Below the pieces are notes generated by a model, which saw only the letters and a program-made list of their open reading frames with translations, was not told the origin of the DNA and ran no database searches. A program made the translations under genes and the position numbers. From Polaribacter marinus (GTDB taxonomy: Bacteria; Bacteroidota; Bacteroidia; Flavobacteriales; Flavobacteriaceae), in NCBI RefSeq assembly GCF_022662535.1, contig NZ_JAKQYM010000001.1, positions 310,001 to 374,000 on the forward strand: a stretch of 64,000 nt of DNA, given 5' to 3'. Below, piece after piece: positions 32,699-41,954 of this stretch. How positions within the stretch are numbered: position 1 is the first letter of the stretch; each line of letters begins with the position of its first letter.

Positions 32699-34129
32699 AT
32701 GAAGAATTTTAAAACCATTCTATTTTCAACACTTATAGTATTTACTTTATATTCTTGCGCAACCGATGAAATCGCCGATGTTGTAGAAGAATTAGAAGAT
32801 CAAAATGTAATTATTGATGATACAGAATTTACTGCCACAGATTGGACAGTTGATACTCATAGTAAAGATGCGGATCCAAATTTTGAAGAGGTATTCAAGG
32901 ATAATACCGTAAAAAGATTAGACCTTGTTGTAACATCAGAAAGATGGCAAACAATGTTAAACAATATGGAAAGCCTTTATGGAACATTCGGCGGAACTTC
33001 AGGAGGCCCAGGAGGTCCTGGAACAGGAGGTGCAACAACAGAAGTAGATGAAAACCCAATTTTTGTTCCTGCAGAAGTGTTTTATCAGAATAAAGAATGG
33101 TACCGTGTTGGTATTCGTTTTAAAGGAAATTCAAGTTTACAATCTAGTTGGCAAGCAGGAATTTTAAAATTATCTTTTAAATTAGATTTTGATGAATTTG
33201 AAGATGATTATCCGCAAATAAAAAATCAACGTTTTTATGGATTTAAAAAATTAAGTCTTAAAAATAATTACGATGATAAATCGATGTTAAGAGAAAAAGT
33301 GGCTACAGATGTTTTTAGAAATGCTGGATTAGCAGCTTCACATACTGCTTTTTATACAGTATATGTAGATCATGGAAATGGGCCCGAATATTTTGGGGTA
33401 TATACATTAGTTGAAGAAGTTGATGATACTGTTATAGATACTCAATTTTCTGATGATGATGGAAATTTATACAAGCCCGATGGAGATGCAGCCTCTTTTG
33501 CAAGTGGAACTTATAATGAAGATGAGTATGTAAAGAAAACCAATGAAGATGAAGCAGACTTTTCTGATGTGTCTGATTTATATTCAATACTACATAATGC
33601 AACAAGAACTACAGATCCTGCAACTTGGAGAACAAACTTAGAGGCGGTTTTTGATACAGATGTATTTTTAAAATATTTAGCAGTAAATACAGTTGTTCAA
33701 AATTGGGATACATACGGAAGAATGACGCATAATTATTTTTTATATAACAATCCGGATACCAGTAAATTAACGTGGATTCCTTGGGATAATAATGAAGCAT
33801 TGCAAACAGGGAAAATGGGAGGTTCTTTACCTTTAGATTTTTCGGGATTAAATGCCACACAATGGCCAATAATAGGTTATTTATATCAGGATGAAGAATA
33901 CAAAGCAAAATATGATACATACGTACAAGAAGTAATAGATGATGCTTTTAATGAAACTACAATATAAGCATTATATACAAATTATGCGGCATTAATAGAA
34001 TCTTATGCAACATCAGAAATTCCGGGATATTCATTTTTAAATAATAGTTCAGAATTTCAATCAGCAGTAAGCCAATTAAAAAGTCATGTTGCGGCAAGAA
34101 AAGTAGCTGTAGAAGATTATTTAGATTAA
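32699..34129 (+). pseudogene. CotH kinase-like lipoprotein interrupted by an in-frame stop
   Basis: The reading frame runs from the ATG at 32699 to a TAA at 33965-33967 (422 codons) and then continues without a shift for another 53 codons to a second TAA at 34127-34129. The second part (ALYTNYAALIESYATSE) looks like the normal C-terminus of CotH-family proteins, so the first stop is probably a nonsense change or a sequencing error. The signal ends LYSCATDE (lipobox Cys about 19). CotH-like kinase features are upstream of the stop: VGIRFKGNSSL, FKKLSLKNNYDDKSMLREK, YFGVYTLVEEVD and WIPWDNNEAL near 360. A truncated protein might therefore still be active. A Gly/Pro-rich insert is at about 98-117. 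Confidence 0.85.
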
Positions 34130-34182
34130 CAAAGTGAAAACAAAATTTAAAGTGGTTTGATTTTAAATGCTTTGTAAGAAAT

Positions 34183-34211
34183 TGCGATTTTTTTTAATAA
34201 AGCCATCTAAA
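34183..34211 (+). promoter_or_regulatory. weaker candidate ECF promoter P3
   Basis: TTGCGATTTTTTTTAAT followed by CATCTAAA at 34204-34211, 29 bases before the YHYH ATG. The downstream block is the same as in P1 and P2; the upstream block is only partly conserved and shifted by about one base. Confidence 0.35.
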
Positions 34212-34240
34212 TAAAAAACAATAACAAAAAACACAAAGAA

Positions 34241-35005
34241 ATGAAAAATCAATTTATAAAAACATTAAGCATTTTAGCTATTTTATTTACTGTAATAATA
34301 GCATGTAGCTCATCATCAGATATTGAAGAAGAGTTAGAAGAAACAACAGGGACTTTACACAATGCTTTTGCAGATTTTGACACAGCAGAAACAGACATAT
34401 ATTTGCAGGGATCTAATGTAGTTATAGAAACAACAGGAAACCCAAATCATACAACACCATATTGGGGTTCAGGACATGCAAAATATGTAGCACCAACCGT
34501 AACATCAGAAGCAGAAATGACACCAAGTTTAATTCCGGGGTATGATGCAGCTGCAAGTTTAACGGTGTCTCAACATCCTAGTTTGGCAAGTAGTACTACA
34601 AACACATCTTTAGGAGCTATTGGGATTGCTGTAAGTGGAGCAGCTATTTTTAATGACCAAGAAGGAAACGGAGCTTTAGATCAAGCAGCAGGAAGTTTAG
34701 ATTATACAGGAGGTCATATTGGACCGCAAGAATATCATTATCATTTAGAACCAAGAGCTTGGACAAATGATGATGAAAATTTGGTAGGTATAATTTCTGA
34801 TGGATTTTTTATCTACGGAAGAAAATGTAATTCAACAGGAACTTACCCTACGGACTTAGATGCTTCTGGAGGACATACAAGTACTACACAGCACACAGAT
34901 TCTGCAGAATATCATTATCATATTATTAATGATTTATATTCAACGACAGGGAGTTATATTGTTTTTGCAGGACCATATAAAGGAACACCCAATGCAATTA
35001 ATTAA
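34241..35005 (+). CDS. YHYH-domain lipoprotein
   Basis: A 254-aa lipoprotein (signal ends VIIACSSSSD, Cys about 22) with the YHYH domain, named for its repeated motif, seen here as QEYHYHLEP at about 165-173 and AEYHYHIIN near 225. The domain also carries LVGIISDGFFIYGRKC. The function of the family is not established; the histidines suggest metal or proton chemistry at the surface. It shares 14 bases with the next gene, so translation is likely coupled. It belongs to the ECF-linked cluster. Confidence 0.9.
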   Translation: MKNQFIKTLSILAILFTVIIACSSSSDIEEELEETTGTLHNAFADFDTAETDIYLQGSNVVIETTGNPNHTTPYWGSGHAKYVAPTVTSEAEMTPSLIPGYDAAASLTVSQHPSLASSTTNTSLGAIGIAVSGAAIFNDQEGNGALDQAAGSLDYTGGHIGPQEYHYHLEPRAWTNDDENLVGIISDGFFIYGRKCNSTGTYPTDLDASGGHTSTTQHTDSAEYHYHIINDLYSTTGSYIVFAGPYKGTPNAIN

Positions 35006-35603
35006 GGTTTTTTATATACTTGTTCTTTTTAGTTTTAGTAGTTGTAAACAAGCAGCTACTAAAGCTAATTTAAATGTGATAAATGAAGAAAAAATTAAAA
35101 CCATTTTAGTTGATAAAAATCAGCTTAAATTAATTCCTGAAAAAGGACAATGGTTTTATAAAAAACAACCTTTTAATGGTTTTGCTGTAGTTTATTTTTC
35201 AGATGGAAGCATTGCAGAAAAAACAGGTTTTTTTAATGGAAAAAAACAAGGAGTTTCTAATAAATGGTTTCAAGATGGTACTCTTCAAAAAACATCTTAT
35301 TACCAACAAAATAAGTTAAATGGAATTGTTAAAGTTTGGTGGAAAAGTGGAGCAATTGCATCTGAATATAATTATACAGATGGAGTAAAACATGGGGTTC
35401 AACAGCGATGGTACTCCAGTGGTCAATTAGCAAAGAAAAGAAATTTAAACAAAGGGAAAGAAGAAGGAATGCAGCAAGCATGGTTAGAAAATGGTAAGAT
35501 TTATGTGAATTATGAAGCTAAAAATGGAAGAATTTTTGGAATGAACCGAGCAAATCTATGTTATAAATTAAATAAAGAAGAAGTACAATATGAAAGTAAA
35601 TAA
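34992..35603 (+). CDS. MORN-type (YwqK-like) repeat lipoprotein
   Basis: A 203-aa lipoprotein. The start at ATG 34992 gives a clean signal (QLIKVFYILVLFSFSSCKQA, Cys about 18) and overlaps the YHYH gene by 14 bases in another frame. The body has four or five MORN-like repeats of the kind seen in YwqK proteins (FSDGSIAEKTGFFNGKKQG, FQDGTLQKTSYYQQNKLNG, WKSGAIASEYNYTDGVKHG, YSSGQLAKKRNLNKGKEEG). The role is unknown; YwqK is sometimes labelled an antitoxin, but nothing here supports that. It also overlaps the SCO gene by 14 bases. Confidence 0.85.
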   Translation: MQLIKVFYILVLFSFSSCKQAATKANLNVINEEKIKTILVDKNQLKLIPEKGQWFYKKQPFNGFAVVYFSDGSIAEKTGFFNGKKQGVSNKWFQDGTLQKTSYYQQNKLNGIVKVWWKSGAIASEYNYTDGVKHGVQQRWYSSGQLAKKRNLNKGKEEGMQQAWLENGKIYVNYEAKNGRIFGMNRANLCYKLNKEEVQYESK

Positions 35604-36249
35604 TATTTTTTATGTTTTTATCTTTCTTTTGATGTGTTGTAAAACAAATCAAAAAAAAGAAGAAACAAGCAGGGTAGATGCTTTGCCTTATTTTAATGAA
35701 GCATCATTTACACCAAAATGGATTTCACCTACAAGTAAAGAATTAACTAGCTTTCATAGAATTCCAGATTTTAATCTTGTAAATCAGAATGGGGAAACAG
35801 TAACTCAGAAGACCTTTGAGAATAAAATTTATGTTGCTGATTTCTTTTTTACAACTTGTCCAGGTATTTGCCCGATGATGACAAGCAATATGTATAAAAT
35901 TCAAGAAGAGTTTAAAAATGATAACGACGTTTTGTTATTGTCACATTCTGTGACTCCAGAAAAAGATTCGGTCGTAAAACTTAAAGAATATGCTTTAGAA
36001 AAAAAGATAGATGATAAAAAATGGCATTTAGTTACTGGTGATAGAAAGCAAATTTATGATTTAGGAAGACAGTTTTATTTTGTAGAAGAAAACTTAGGAG
36101 AACCGTTAGGTATTGATGATTTTTTACACACAGAAAATTTTGTATTGATAGATAAAAACAAACACATTAGAGGTATTTATAATGGACTTAATAGAGCTTC
36201 AATTGCTCAATTAATAGTAGATATTAAAGCATTGAAAAATGAAAAGTAA
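35590..36249 (+). CDS. SCO1/SenC-family copper protein
   Basis: A 219-aa thioredoxin-fold lipoprotein (signal ends LLMCCKTNQ). The copper-binding motif is TTCPGICP (Cys90 and Cys94) with the distal histidine in LHTENFVLID at about 180. SCO proteins carry copper or reductant to cytochrome oxidase, or work in copper/thiol stress. Its place at the end of a YHYH-MORN operon, away from oxidase genes, points to the second kind of role. It is the last gene of the ECF-linked cluster; the following 130 bases hold no supported feature. Confidence 0.92.
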   Translation: MKVNNIFYVFIFLLMCCKTNQKKEETSRVDALPYFNEASFTPKWISPTSKELTSFHRIPDFNLVNQNGETVTQKTFENKIYVADFFFTTCPGICPMMTSNMYKIQEEFKNDNDVLLLSHSVTPEKDSVVKLKEYALEKKIDDKKWHLVTGDRKQIYDLGRQFYFVEENLGEPLGIDDFLHTENFVLIDKNKHIRGIYNGLNRASIAQLIVDIKALKNEK

Positions 36250-36380
36250 AATTTTTACAGCGCTATAAATAGAAAATATTTTAGTAATTTTTAACTTGAA
36301 ACATTTAGTTAAATTTCTATTTCTTCAGCATTACTTTACTGTAATATTATTTATTTACATTATTTATGCCTTTCTTGTTA

Positions 36381-39300
36381 TTATTCTAAAATGATTTTCT
36401 TAGTTAAATTTCCTGATTCAGTTTGTAGTTTTACAATGTAAAAACCTGCCGCTAATTTTGGTAAATTAATATCTTGAACTCCATTGGCACTAAAATAGCT
36501 GTCAAGTACTTGTTTTCCTAGAATATTAAATAAAGTAAAAGTTGTTTTTCCTTGAGGTAGCCCCATTATTCTAATTGTAGATACATTTGTTTTAAAAATA
36601 TTTACCGTAGATAAAGTGTTGTTTTTTATGCTTAAAACAGTTGGCGTTGTGTGTATGTAAAATCTACCAATTTCGTTAATAGCACTTTCTAACATAATTG
36701 TGTATTCGCTATTTGTTTTATTTAAATGTGTAAAAGAATTGAGCATTCTGTCTTCTAAATACACATTGATGTCATTTGGTAAATTTGTTGCATTTACAGA
36801 AAATGTAAGTGTAGTATTTTCATTAGCTTTTAACCCTACTGGAACAATCATAGATTCGTAATTTTCTGGAGGTAAAGATTGTAATGCAATATTTGTTGTG
36901 TTACTATTATCTAATAAGCGTGTATAAATAGAAAAATCAGAAGTAATTCCATTAAATAACCCTGCATCATACCCTGGGTCTAAGCCAGTGGTTGTACCTG
37001 CTATGTATTTTATTTCTGTGGATTTTGTTTCCGTTCCGTTAGATACTGATAAAAGTATTTTAGCTATGCTATTTGTTGTACTTCTTAAAAATAAGTTTTC
37101 TGGTTGATGTTTTTGCATTTCCTCTAAAATGGTAATGTTGCCACCATCTTCTTTAGAAGCAATAAAAAATCCTTGTCCTGGTGTAATATATTTGTTCCCG
37201 TCGGTTGTTTTATTAATAACGTCATAAGAATTTTTTACAGGGTTCCAAAAATACAAACCAACAAATAAGGGATCCATATGTGCTTCATTTTGTGTTATAA
37301 AATTATTAGTTGCATCTGCATCGTTATTTATAGCAATAAAAGAAGGATATGGATTTCCAATCAAGTTCCATTTATTTTCAACTCCTGTTCCTGAAATTCC
37401 TAAGGAGATAGGGTATTCTAAATCATCTGTTTTTAAAGTTCCTTTAAACGGAATTATTCCGTCTGTAGAGCGTAAAACAGAATAACCATTTCCAGAATTC
37501 ATTACCTCAGATGAACTTGTGTTAAAATAAGTCCAAGGATTTCCATCAACTGAATTTTGGTATAAAGCCAACCCTTTTCTGTTATCTCCAGAACCATCAG
37601 CTAAAGAACCATTTGTAATAATATCTTCAACATTTTCTCCAAAAACAGGTGATGAAATTAAATGCCAAGGTTTAAAATCTGGTTCTGGGGCAGTATCAAT
37701 ACCAGTAACATATCTGTTATAAGTAATGTTACCTGAAGATGAATCATTAACAATTAAAGAACCGCTAGATGTTGCATTAGAATAGATATTTAGAGTTCCT
37801 GTATCTGCAAATAAATTTCCTTTTGCAGTCATTGATTTTCCTGCGTTTATATTTAATGTTCCTAAAAGATGTAAATCTATAATTTCTAAATTTTCAATAT
37901 TTATATTTACTGTTTTACCAACAGGGATTTCAACATCATCATTCGCAATTGGTACTACACCAAAACTCCAATTTTCATTTGTATTCCAGTTACCAGATGC
38001 TGCTGTAAATGTGTTTGGGTATGATAGTTTGTAGTTTTTATAACCTGTCAATCCAAAAGCCCTAAAAAAAAGTTTTTCTTTAAATTTTATAAAGTTATCA
38101 GGAGATGAAGAAGAACCAATGTTAATATCTTGTTTTAATATAGTCCCTGCAGTTGTGCCGTCAGACTCCCAAAGTTCTTTTCCGTTTACGCCATCATCTG
38201 CATCAAAATACAATTTTCCTTTGTACTCATTTATATACAGAATATGTGAGGTCATAGCTCCGGGTCTTATGTCTTTTACAAGTACAGTACCATCTTCAGT
38301 TCCATCTGTTTTCCATAGTTCGTGTCCTGTATTACCATTGTCTGCTGTAAAAAATAAAACGCCATTAAATTCTATAAATTTACTTGGACTAGAATGAGTG
38401 TTACCTGGATTTGTGTTGATGTGTTTTAAAAGAATTGTACCTTCTGTTGTACCATCAGAAACCCATAGTTCACTACCATTTCCATCATTCGCCGAAAAAT
38501 ATAAATTTCCATTATAAGTTATCAAGTCTTGAGGATAAGAGTCGTTTTTTCCAGGTTTTATATCTTTTACAAGTACTGTTCCAGCTTCTGTACCGTCTGT
38601 TTTCCATAATTCTCTACCTGTATTTGTAGGTTCGAATGCTTGGAAATATATTTCTCCGTTGTAAACGGTTAGGTATTTGGGGTTAGAGTGAGACCCACCA
38701 ACACCTGTATAAATATCTTTAACAAGAACTGTTCCAGCTTCTGTTCCATCCGTTTTCCAAAGTTCTTTACCTGAATCATCATTTGCAGTAAAATAAAATT
38801 CATTATTTAAAATAACAGAATAAAAACCTGATGGTTCATAAGAACTAAAACTTCCAGGTCTTATGTTTTTTAAAATTTTTGTGCCAAGTTCAGTACCATC
38901 TGATTCCCATAATTCACTACCATTTATCCCATCATTTGCAAAGAAAATTAATTTTCCTTTAAAAGAATTTAATTCATATATATATGATTGTTGGTTGTTA
39001 TTATTTATGTTTTTTACAAGTACTGTTCCAGCTTCTGTACCATCTGTTTTCCAAAGTTCTGTACCATTAACACCATCATTTGCTGTAAAGAACAAAAGGT
39101 TTCCTACAACAGTAAAATTGCTTGGAGATGAATCTGAGATTCCAGGGTTAATGTCTTTAACAAGTGAAGTTCCTAAAGTTGTTCCATCTGTTTTCCATAA
39201 TTCTTTTCCATTTATGTTATCATACCCAGACGTAAAAATGTAATCTTTAAATATTGTGTAATTATACGAAGTCAAACTAAAACTTACATCTTCACTTGGG

Positions 39301-39383
39301 TTATTAAAAAAAGAAACATTCTGAGAAAAGGCTGTGTTTCCTAATAGTAAAAATAGGAAAGAAATTAATATCGCATTTTTCAT
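36381..39383 (-). CDS. T9SS-exported ELWxxDGT-repeat protein
   Basis: A 1000-aa surface or secreted protein. It has a signal peptide (about 1-20, ending NTAFSQ), then eight ELWxxDGT repeats at about 60-440 (ELWKTDGTEAGTVLV, ELWESDGTELGTKIL and variants), likely folded as a propeller. A stalk follows (about 461-915), then a T9SS type A sorting domain (about 925-1000, ending TKKIILE). The stalk (for example WHLISSPV, WNLIGNPYPSF, GQGFFI and GRFYIH) is homologous to that of the protein at 3656-7696. It is immediately downstream of the LytTR two-component genes on the same strand, with a direct-repeat element in the 98-base gap. Confidence 0.92.
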   Translation of the reverse strand: MKNAILISFLFLLLGNTAFSQNVSFFNNPSEDVSFSLTSYNYTIFKDYIFTSGYDNINGKELWKTDGTTLGTSLVKDINPGISDSSPSNFTVVGNLLFFTANDGVNGTELWKTDGTEAGTVLVKNINNNNQQSYIYELNSFKGKLIFFANDGINGSELWESDGTELGTKILKNIRPGSFSSYEPSGFYSVILNNEFYFTANDDSGKELWKTDGTEAGTVLVKDIYTGVGGSHSNPKYLTVYNGEIYFQAFEPTNTGRELWKTDGTEAGTVLVKDIKPGKNDSYPQDLITYNGNLYFSANDGNGSELWVSDGTTEGTILLKHINTNPGNTHSSPSKFIEFNGVLFFTADNGNTGHELWKTDGTEDGTVLVKDIRPGAMTSHILYINEYKGKLYFDADDGVNGKELWESDGTTAGTILKQDINIGSSSSPDNFIKFKEKLFFRAFGLTGYKNYKLSYPNTFTAASGNWNTNENWSFGVVPIANDDVEIPVGKTVNINIENLEIIDLHLLGTLNINAGKSMTAKGNLFADTGTLNIYSNATSSGSLIVNDSSSGNITYNRYVTGIDTAPEPDFKPWHLISSPVFGENVEDIITNGSLADGSGDNRKGLALYQNSVDGNPWTYFNTSSSEVMNSGNGYSVLRSTDGIIPFKGTLKTDDLEYPISLGISGTGVENKWNLIGNPYPSFIAINNDADATNNFITQNEAHMDPLFVGLYFWNPVKNSYDVINKTTDGNKYITPGQGFFIASKEDGGNITILEEMQKHQPENLFLRSTTNSIAKILLSVSNGTETKSTEIKYIAGTTTGLDPGYDAGLFNGITSDFSIYTRLLDNSNTTNIALQSLPPENYESMIVPVGLKANENTTLTFSVNATNLPNDINVYLEDRMLNSFTHLNKTNSEYTIMLESAINEIGRFYIHTTPTVLSIKNNTLSTVNIFKTNVSTIRIMGLPQGKTTFTLFNILGKQVLDSYFSANGVQDINLPKLAAGFYIVKLQTESGNLTKKIILE

Positions 39384-39445
39384 AGTTGTGTGCTTTAAGA
39401 GAATACATCAAACTTATGATTGCATATTAATAAAAAATAATAAAC

Positions 39446-39476
39446 TTAGTGAAATGGGTTTTTTTTTAGTGAAATG
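39446..39476 (-). promoter_or_regulatory. 11-bp direct repeat, candidate LytTR operator
   Basis: On the plus strand TTAGTGAAATG occurs at 39446-39456 and 39466-39476; on the coding strand this reads CATTTCACTAA twice. The 20-base period puts both halves on one face of the helix, as known for LytTR-family operators. It lies 63 bases upstream of the ELWxxDGT start codon and 6 bases after the regulator's stop. Confidence 0.5.
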
Positions 39477-39481
39477 ACTTT

Positions 39482-40168
39482 TTAAATTTCATTCATAAAA
39501 GAGATTAATGCCTCTTTTCTTGCTCTACTTAAAGCAACTTCAAATTCATGAATCACAACAGTATGATTGCTTATGCTTTTAATTTTTTGCGTGTTTACCC
39601 AATAAGAACGATGTACCATAAAAAAATGATTTCCTTTTAATTGCTCACGAGTTTTCTTTAAAGTATGTGGAACCAGTAACTTTTTTTCTGCAGTTTGTAT
39701 ATAGCAATAATTATCAAAAGCTTCTAAAAAAAGAATGTCGTTTTCTGGAATTATATGAACATAACCATCTGTTTTGATTGTTAATTTATTTCCGTTTTTA
39801 GATAAATATTGTTGCCAAACAACACTAATGCTACTCCATAAACCTGTATCTGTAAAAGGTTTTACAATATAGCCTAATGGTTTTGTTTTACTAACTTCTA
39901 ATAAAGTTAAAGGATCTGTTTGCGATGTGAGGTAAAAATAGGGGAGTTGTTGTTGATCTAAAACTTTAGCAAATTCAACTCCAGAGACACTATCACCTAA
40001 TTGAATATCGATTAAACACAAATCTGGTTTTTCTAAGTAAAATAATTCTTCTGCTGCAGTAACCGTTTCTGCAATACCAATTACGTGAAATCCTTTTGCT
40101 TCTAGAGCATATTGAATATTTAAAGAAATAAAAGGGTCATCTTCAATAATCAATAATTTATGCTTCAT
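39482..40168 (-). CDS. LytTR-family response regulator
   Basis: A 228-aa regulator with a receiver domain (about 1-115: LLIIEDDPFIS, phosphoacceptor Asp54 in LCLIDIQLGD, Lys101 in YIVKPF) and a LytTR DNA-binding domain (about 125-225: ILFLEAFDNYCYIQT, HTLKKTREQL, FFMVHRSYWVN). The ATG at 40168 was chosen over two upstream TTG codons. It overlaps the kinase gene by 11 bases, so the two are one operon, and the ELWxxDGT gene is downstream. Confidence 0.94.
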   Translation of the reverse strand: MKHKLLIIEDDPFISLNIQYALEAKGFHVIGIAETVTAAEELFYLEKPDLCLIDIQLGDSVSGVEFAKVLDQQQLPYFYLTSQTDPLTLLEVSKTKPLGYIVKPFTDTGLWSSISVVWQQYLSKNGNKLTIKTDGYVHIIPENDILFLEAFDNYCYIQTAEKKLLVPHTLKKTREQLKGNHFFMVHRSYWVNTQKIKSISNHTVVIHEFEVALSRARKEALISFMNEI

Positions 40169-41894
40169 TATCAACAAAAGGTATTTCTAGGTGAATTGAA
40201 TAGTTATTTTGATTTTCTGGTAATTTACTAGCTTTTAGTCGTTTAATTAAAATTGCGATTAATTCAGATCCATATCCTGATTTTGTAGAGATTTCTTTTG
40301 TGTTGTTTCCATTATCAAACATTTTAAAATCTAAAATTTTATCTAATTTATTAATTTGTATTGTAATGGTTTTATTTTCAAAATCTTTACTCCAAGCGTG
40401 TTTTATGCTATTTGTGGCTAATTCATTTATAAGTAATCCAATAGAAGTTGCGATGTCTATATTTACATTAATTGAAACAATGTTTTGGTCAATTTTAATT
40501 TGTGATACTTCGTATGAGCGCGTTATTTCTGTTATTAAATCTTTAACGTAAATTTTTAAATCGATGCCAAGAATGTTTTCTTTTGCGTATAATTGTTGAT
40601 GCAGAATAATCATAGAATTTACTCTTTGTACAGCGTTTTCTAGAGCTTTTACTGCACCTTCAGCTTTACTGCCTCTTGCTTGTAGTTTTAACAAACTACT
40701 CACCATTTGAAAACTATTTTTAACACGATGATGTGTTTCTCTTAGCAACATGTTTCGTTGCTTTAAAGTTGTTTCTAATAATTTTTTACTGGCAATTAGC
40801 TGTTTCCTTTTTTGTGCATTTTTGTATAAAGAAAAGATTACAATACATAATATTAGGAAAGATAAAGAGGTAAGTAATAACCAAAAATTTCGTTTTTCAA
40901 TTTCTGACTTTATTTGCGCATCTTTTTTTACAGTTTGATATTTTATTTCTGCATCTACAATGCCTGTATCATATTTTTTTTCAAAAAGTTTTTCATTAAC
41001 TTCAATTAAACTATCTTTATATATATTGGACTTTTTGTAGTCTTCTAGAAAATGAAGGGCATTTGAAATTGTACTATAATAGTGTTTTTTATCATTTAAA
41101 GATGTAAGGTTTTGGAAACTTTTTTTGAACACTGAAATATAATCTGTAACATTCTTTTTGTTATTAATTTCAATAGAGTTTTCAATAATTCCCTGATATA
41201 ATCTTCGATATTTTTTGTTACCTTTTATTGAATCTGTTTCAATAGCTTCTTTATAAAGCGCAATAGCTTCTTTGTATTTTTGCTGCTTACTTAGATTGCC
41301 TGCTAATCCCGATTTTACAAGTACAAGTCCCCAAGGATATAGTTTATTCGTTTTTAAAATAGCTTTAAATATTTTATTAGCTTCATCAAATTTATTTAAA
41401 TCACCTAGAATAATTGCTAAATTTAGCATAGTGCCACTTTTTATTCGAGAATCTTCTGGACTATGGTCTACTGCATTTTGAGCATAAATTACTGCTCTTT
41501 TAAAATCTTTCGTTCTTACATATAATGAGCTTAATCCACTATATAGCATTGGTAAAAAATCTATATAGTGTGCTTCTGCTAGTGAAATGGCCTTTAAATA
41601 GGCATTTGCTGCTTCTTTATAGTTGTTTTTTACTTGTTCTAAGTATAAACCTTTTACTTCTAAATTAAGAATTTCTCCTCGTTTGGAATTGTTTTTTTTA
41701 GCATAAGCAATTCCTTTGTTAGCGTAAAACAAAGCGCTATCACTTTCAGAGTTTATAAAACTATATGCTTTGTTTGAAATTGCTCTTGCAATAGAATCTG
41801 TTTTTGTTGGTTCTTTTTCTTGCCCATGAGTATTGGTTTGAAAAAAACACAAAAGAAGTAATACTATTGTTTGTATTGGTTTGGTAATAGCCAT
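40158..41894 (-). CDS. TPR-containing sensor histidine kinase (HisKA_2 type)
   Basis: A 578-aa kinase. It has a signal peptide (about 1-24, ending NTHGQ), periplasmic TPR repeats (about 35-300), a membrane helix at about 337-355 (LLLTSLSFLILCIVIFSLY), the HisKA_2/HWE-type phosphoacceptor ETHHRVKNSFQMVSSLLKL (His near 390), and an HATPase_c domain (about 470-575: LINELATNSIKHAW for the N-box, FDNGN and GYGSELI for the G-boxes). The phosphorylated partner is almost certainly the overlapping LytTR regulator. The sensor layout (signal, TPR, membrane helix, output) is like that of the two TPR/LuxR proteins. Confidence 0.93.
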   Translation of the reverse strand: MAITKPIQTIVLLLLCFFQTNTHGQEKEPTKTDSIARAISNKAYSFINSESDSALFYANKGIAYAKKNNSKRGEILNLEVKGLYLEQVKNNYKEAANAYLKAISLAEAHYIDFLPMLYSGLSSLYVRTKDFKRAVIYAQNAVDHSPEDSRIKSGTMLNLAIILGDLNKFDEANKIFKAILKTNKLYPWGLVLVKSGLAGNLSKQQKYKEAIALYKEAIETDSIKGNKKYRRLYQGIIENSIEINNKKNVTDYISVFKKSFQNLTSLNDKKHYYSTISNALHFLEDYKKSNIYKDSLIEVNEKLFEKKYDTGIVDAEIKYQTVKKDAQIKSEIEKRNFWLLLTSLSFLILCIVIFSLYKNAQKRKQLIASKKLLETTLKQRNMLLRETHHRVKNSFQMVSSLLKLQARGSKAEGAVKALENAVQRVNSMIILHQQLYAKENILGIDLKIYVKDLITEITRSYEVSQIKIDQNIVSINVNIDIATSIGLLINELATNSIKHAWSKDFENKTITIQINKLDKILDFKMFDNGNNTKEISTKSGYGSELIAILIKRLKASKLPENQNNYSIHLEIPFVDNEA

Positions 41895-41954
41895 GTACTA
41901 TATTTAAGTATAGAATTTAGTACAATATAGCAATTATTTTAAGATGAATTTTAA

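Noticed and set aside
38119-39243. Repeated DNA in the ELWxxDGT gene, looking like an array
   Set aside because: The repeats are coding, of uneven length and lie inside a protein repeat region; not a CRISPR array.
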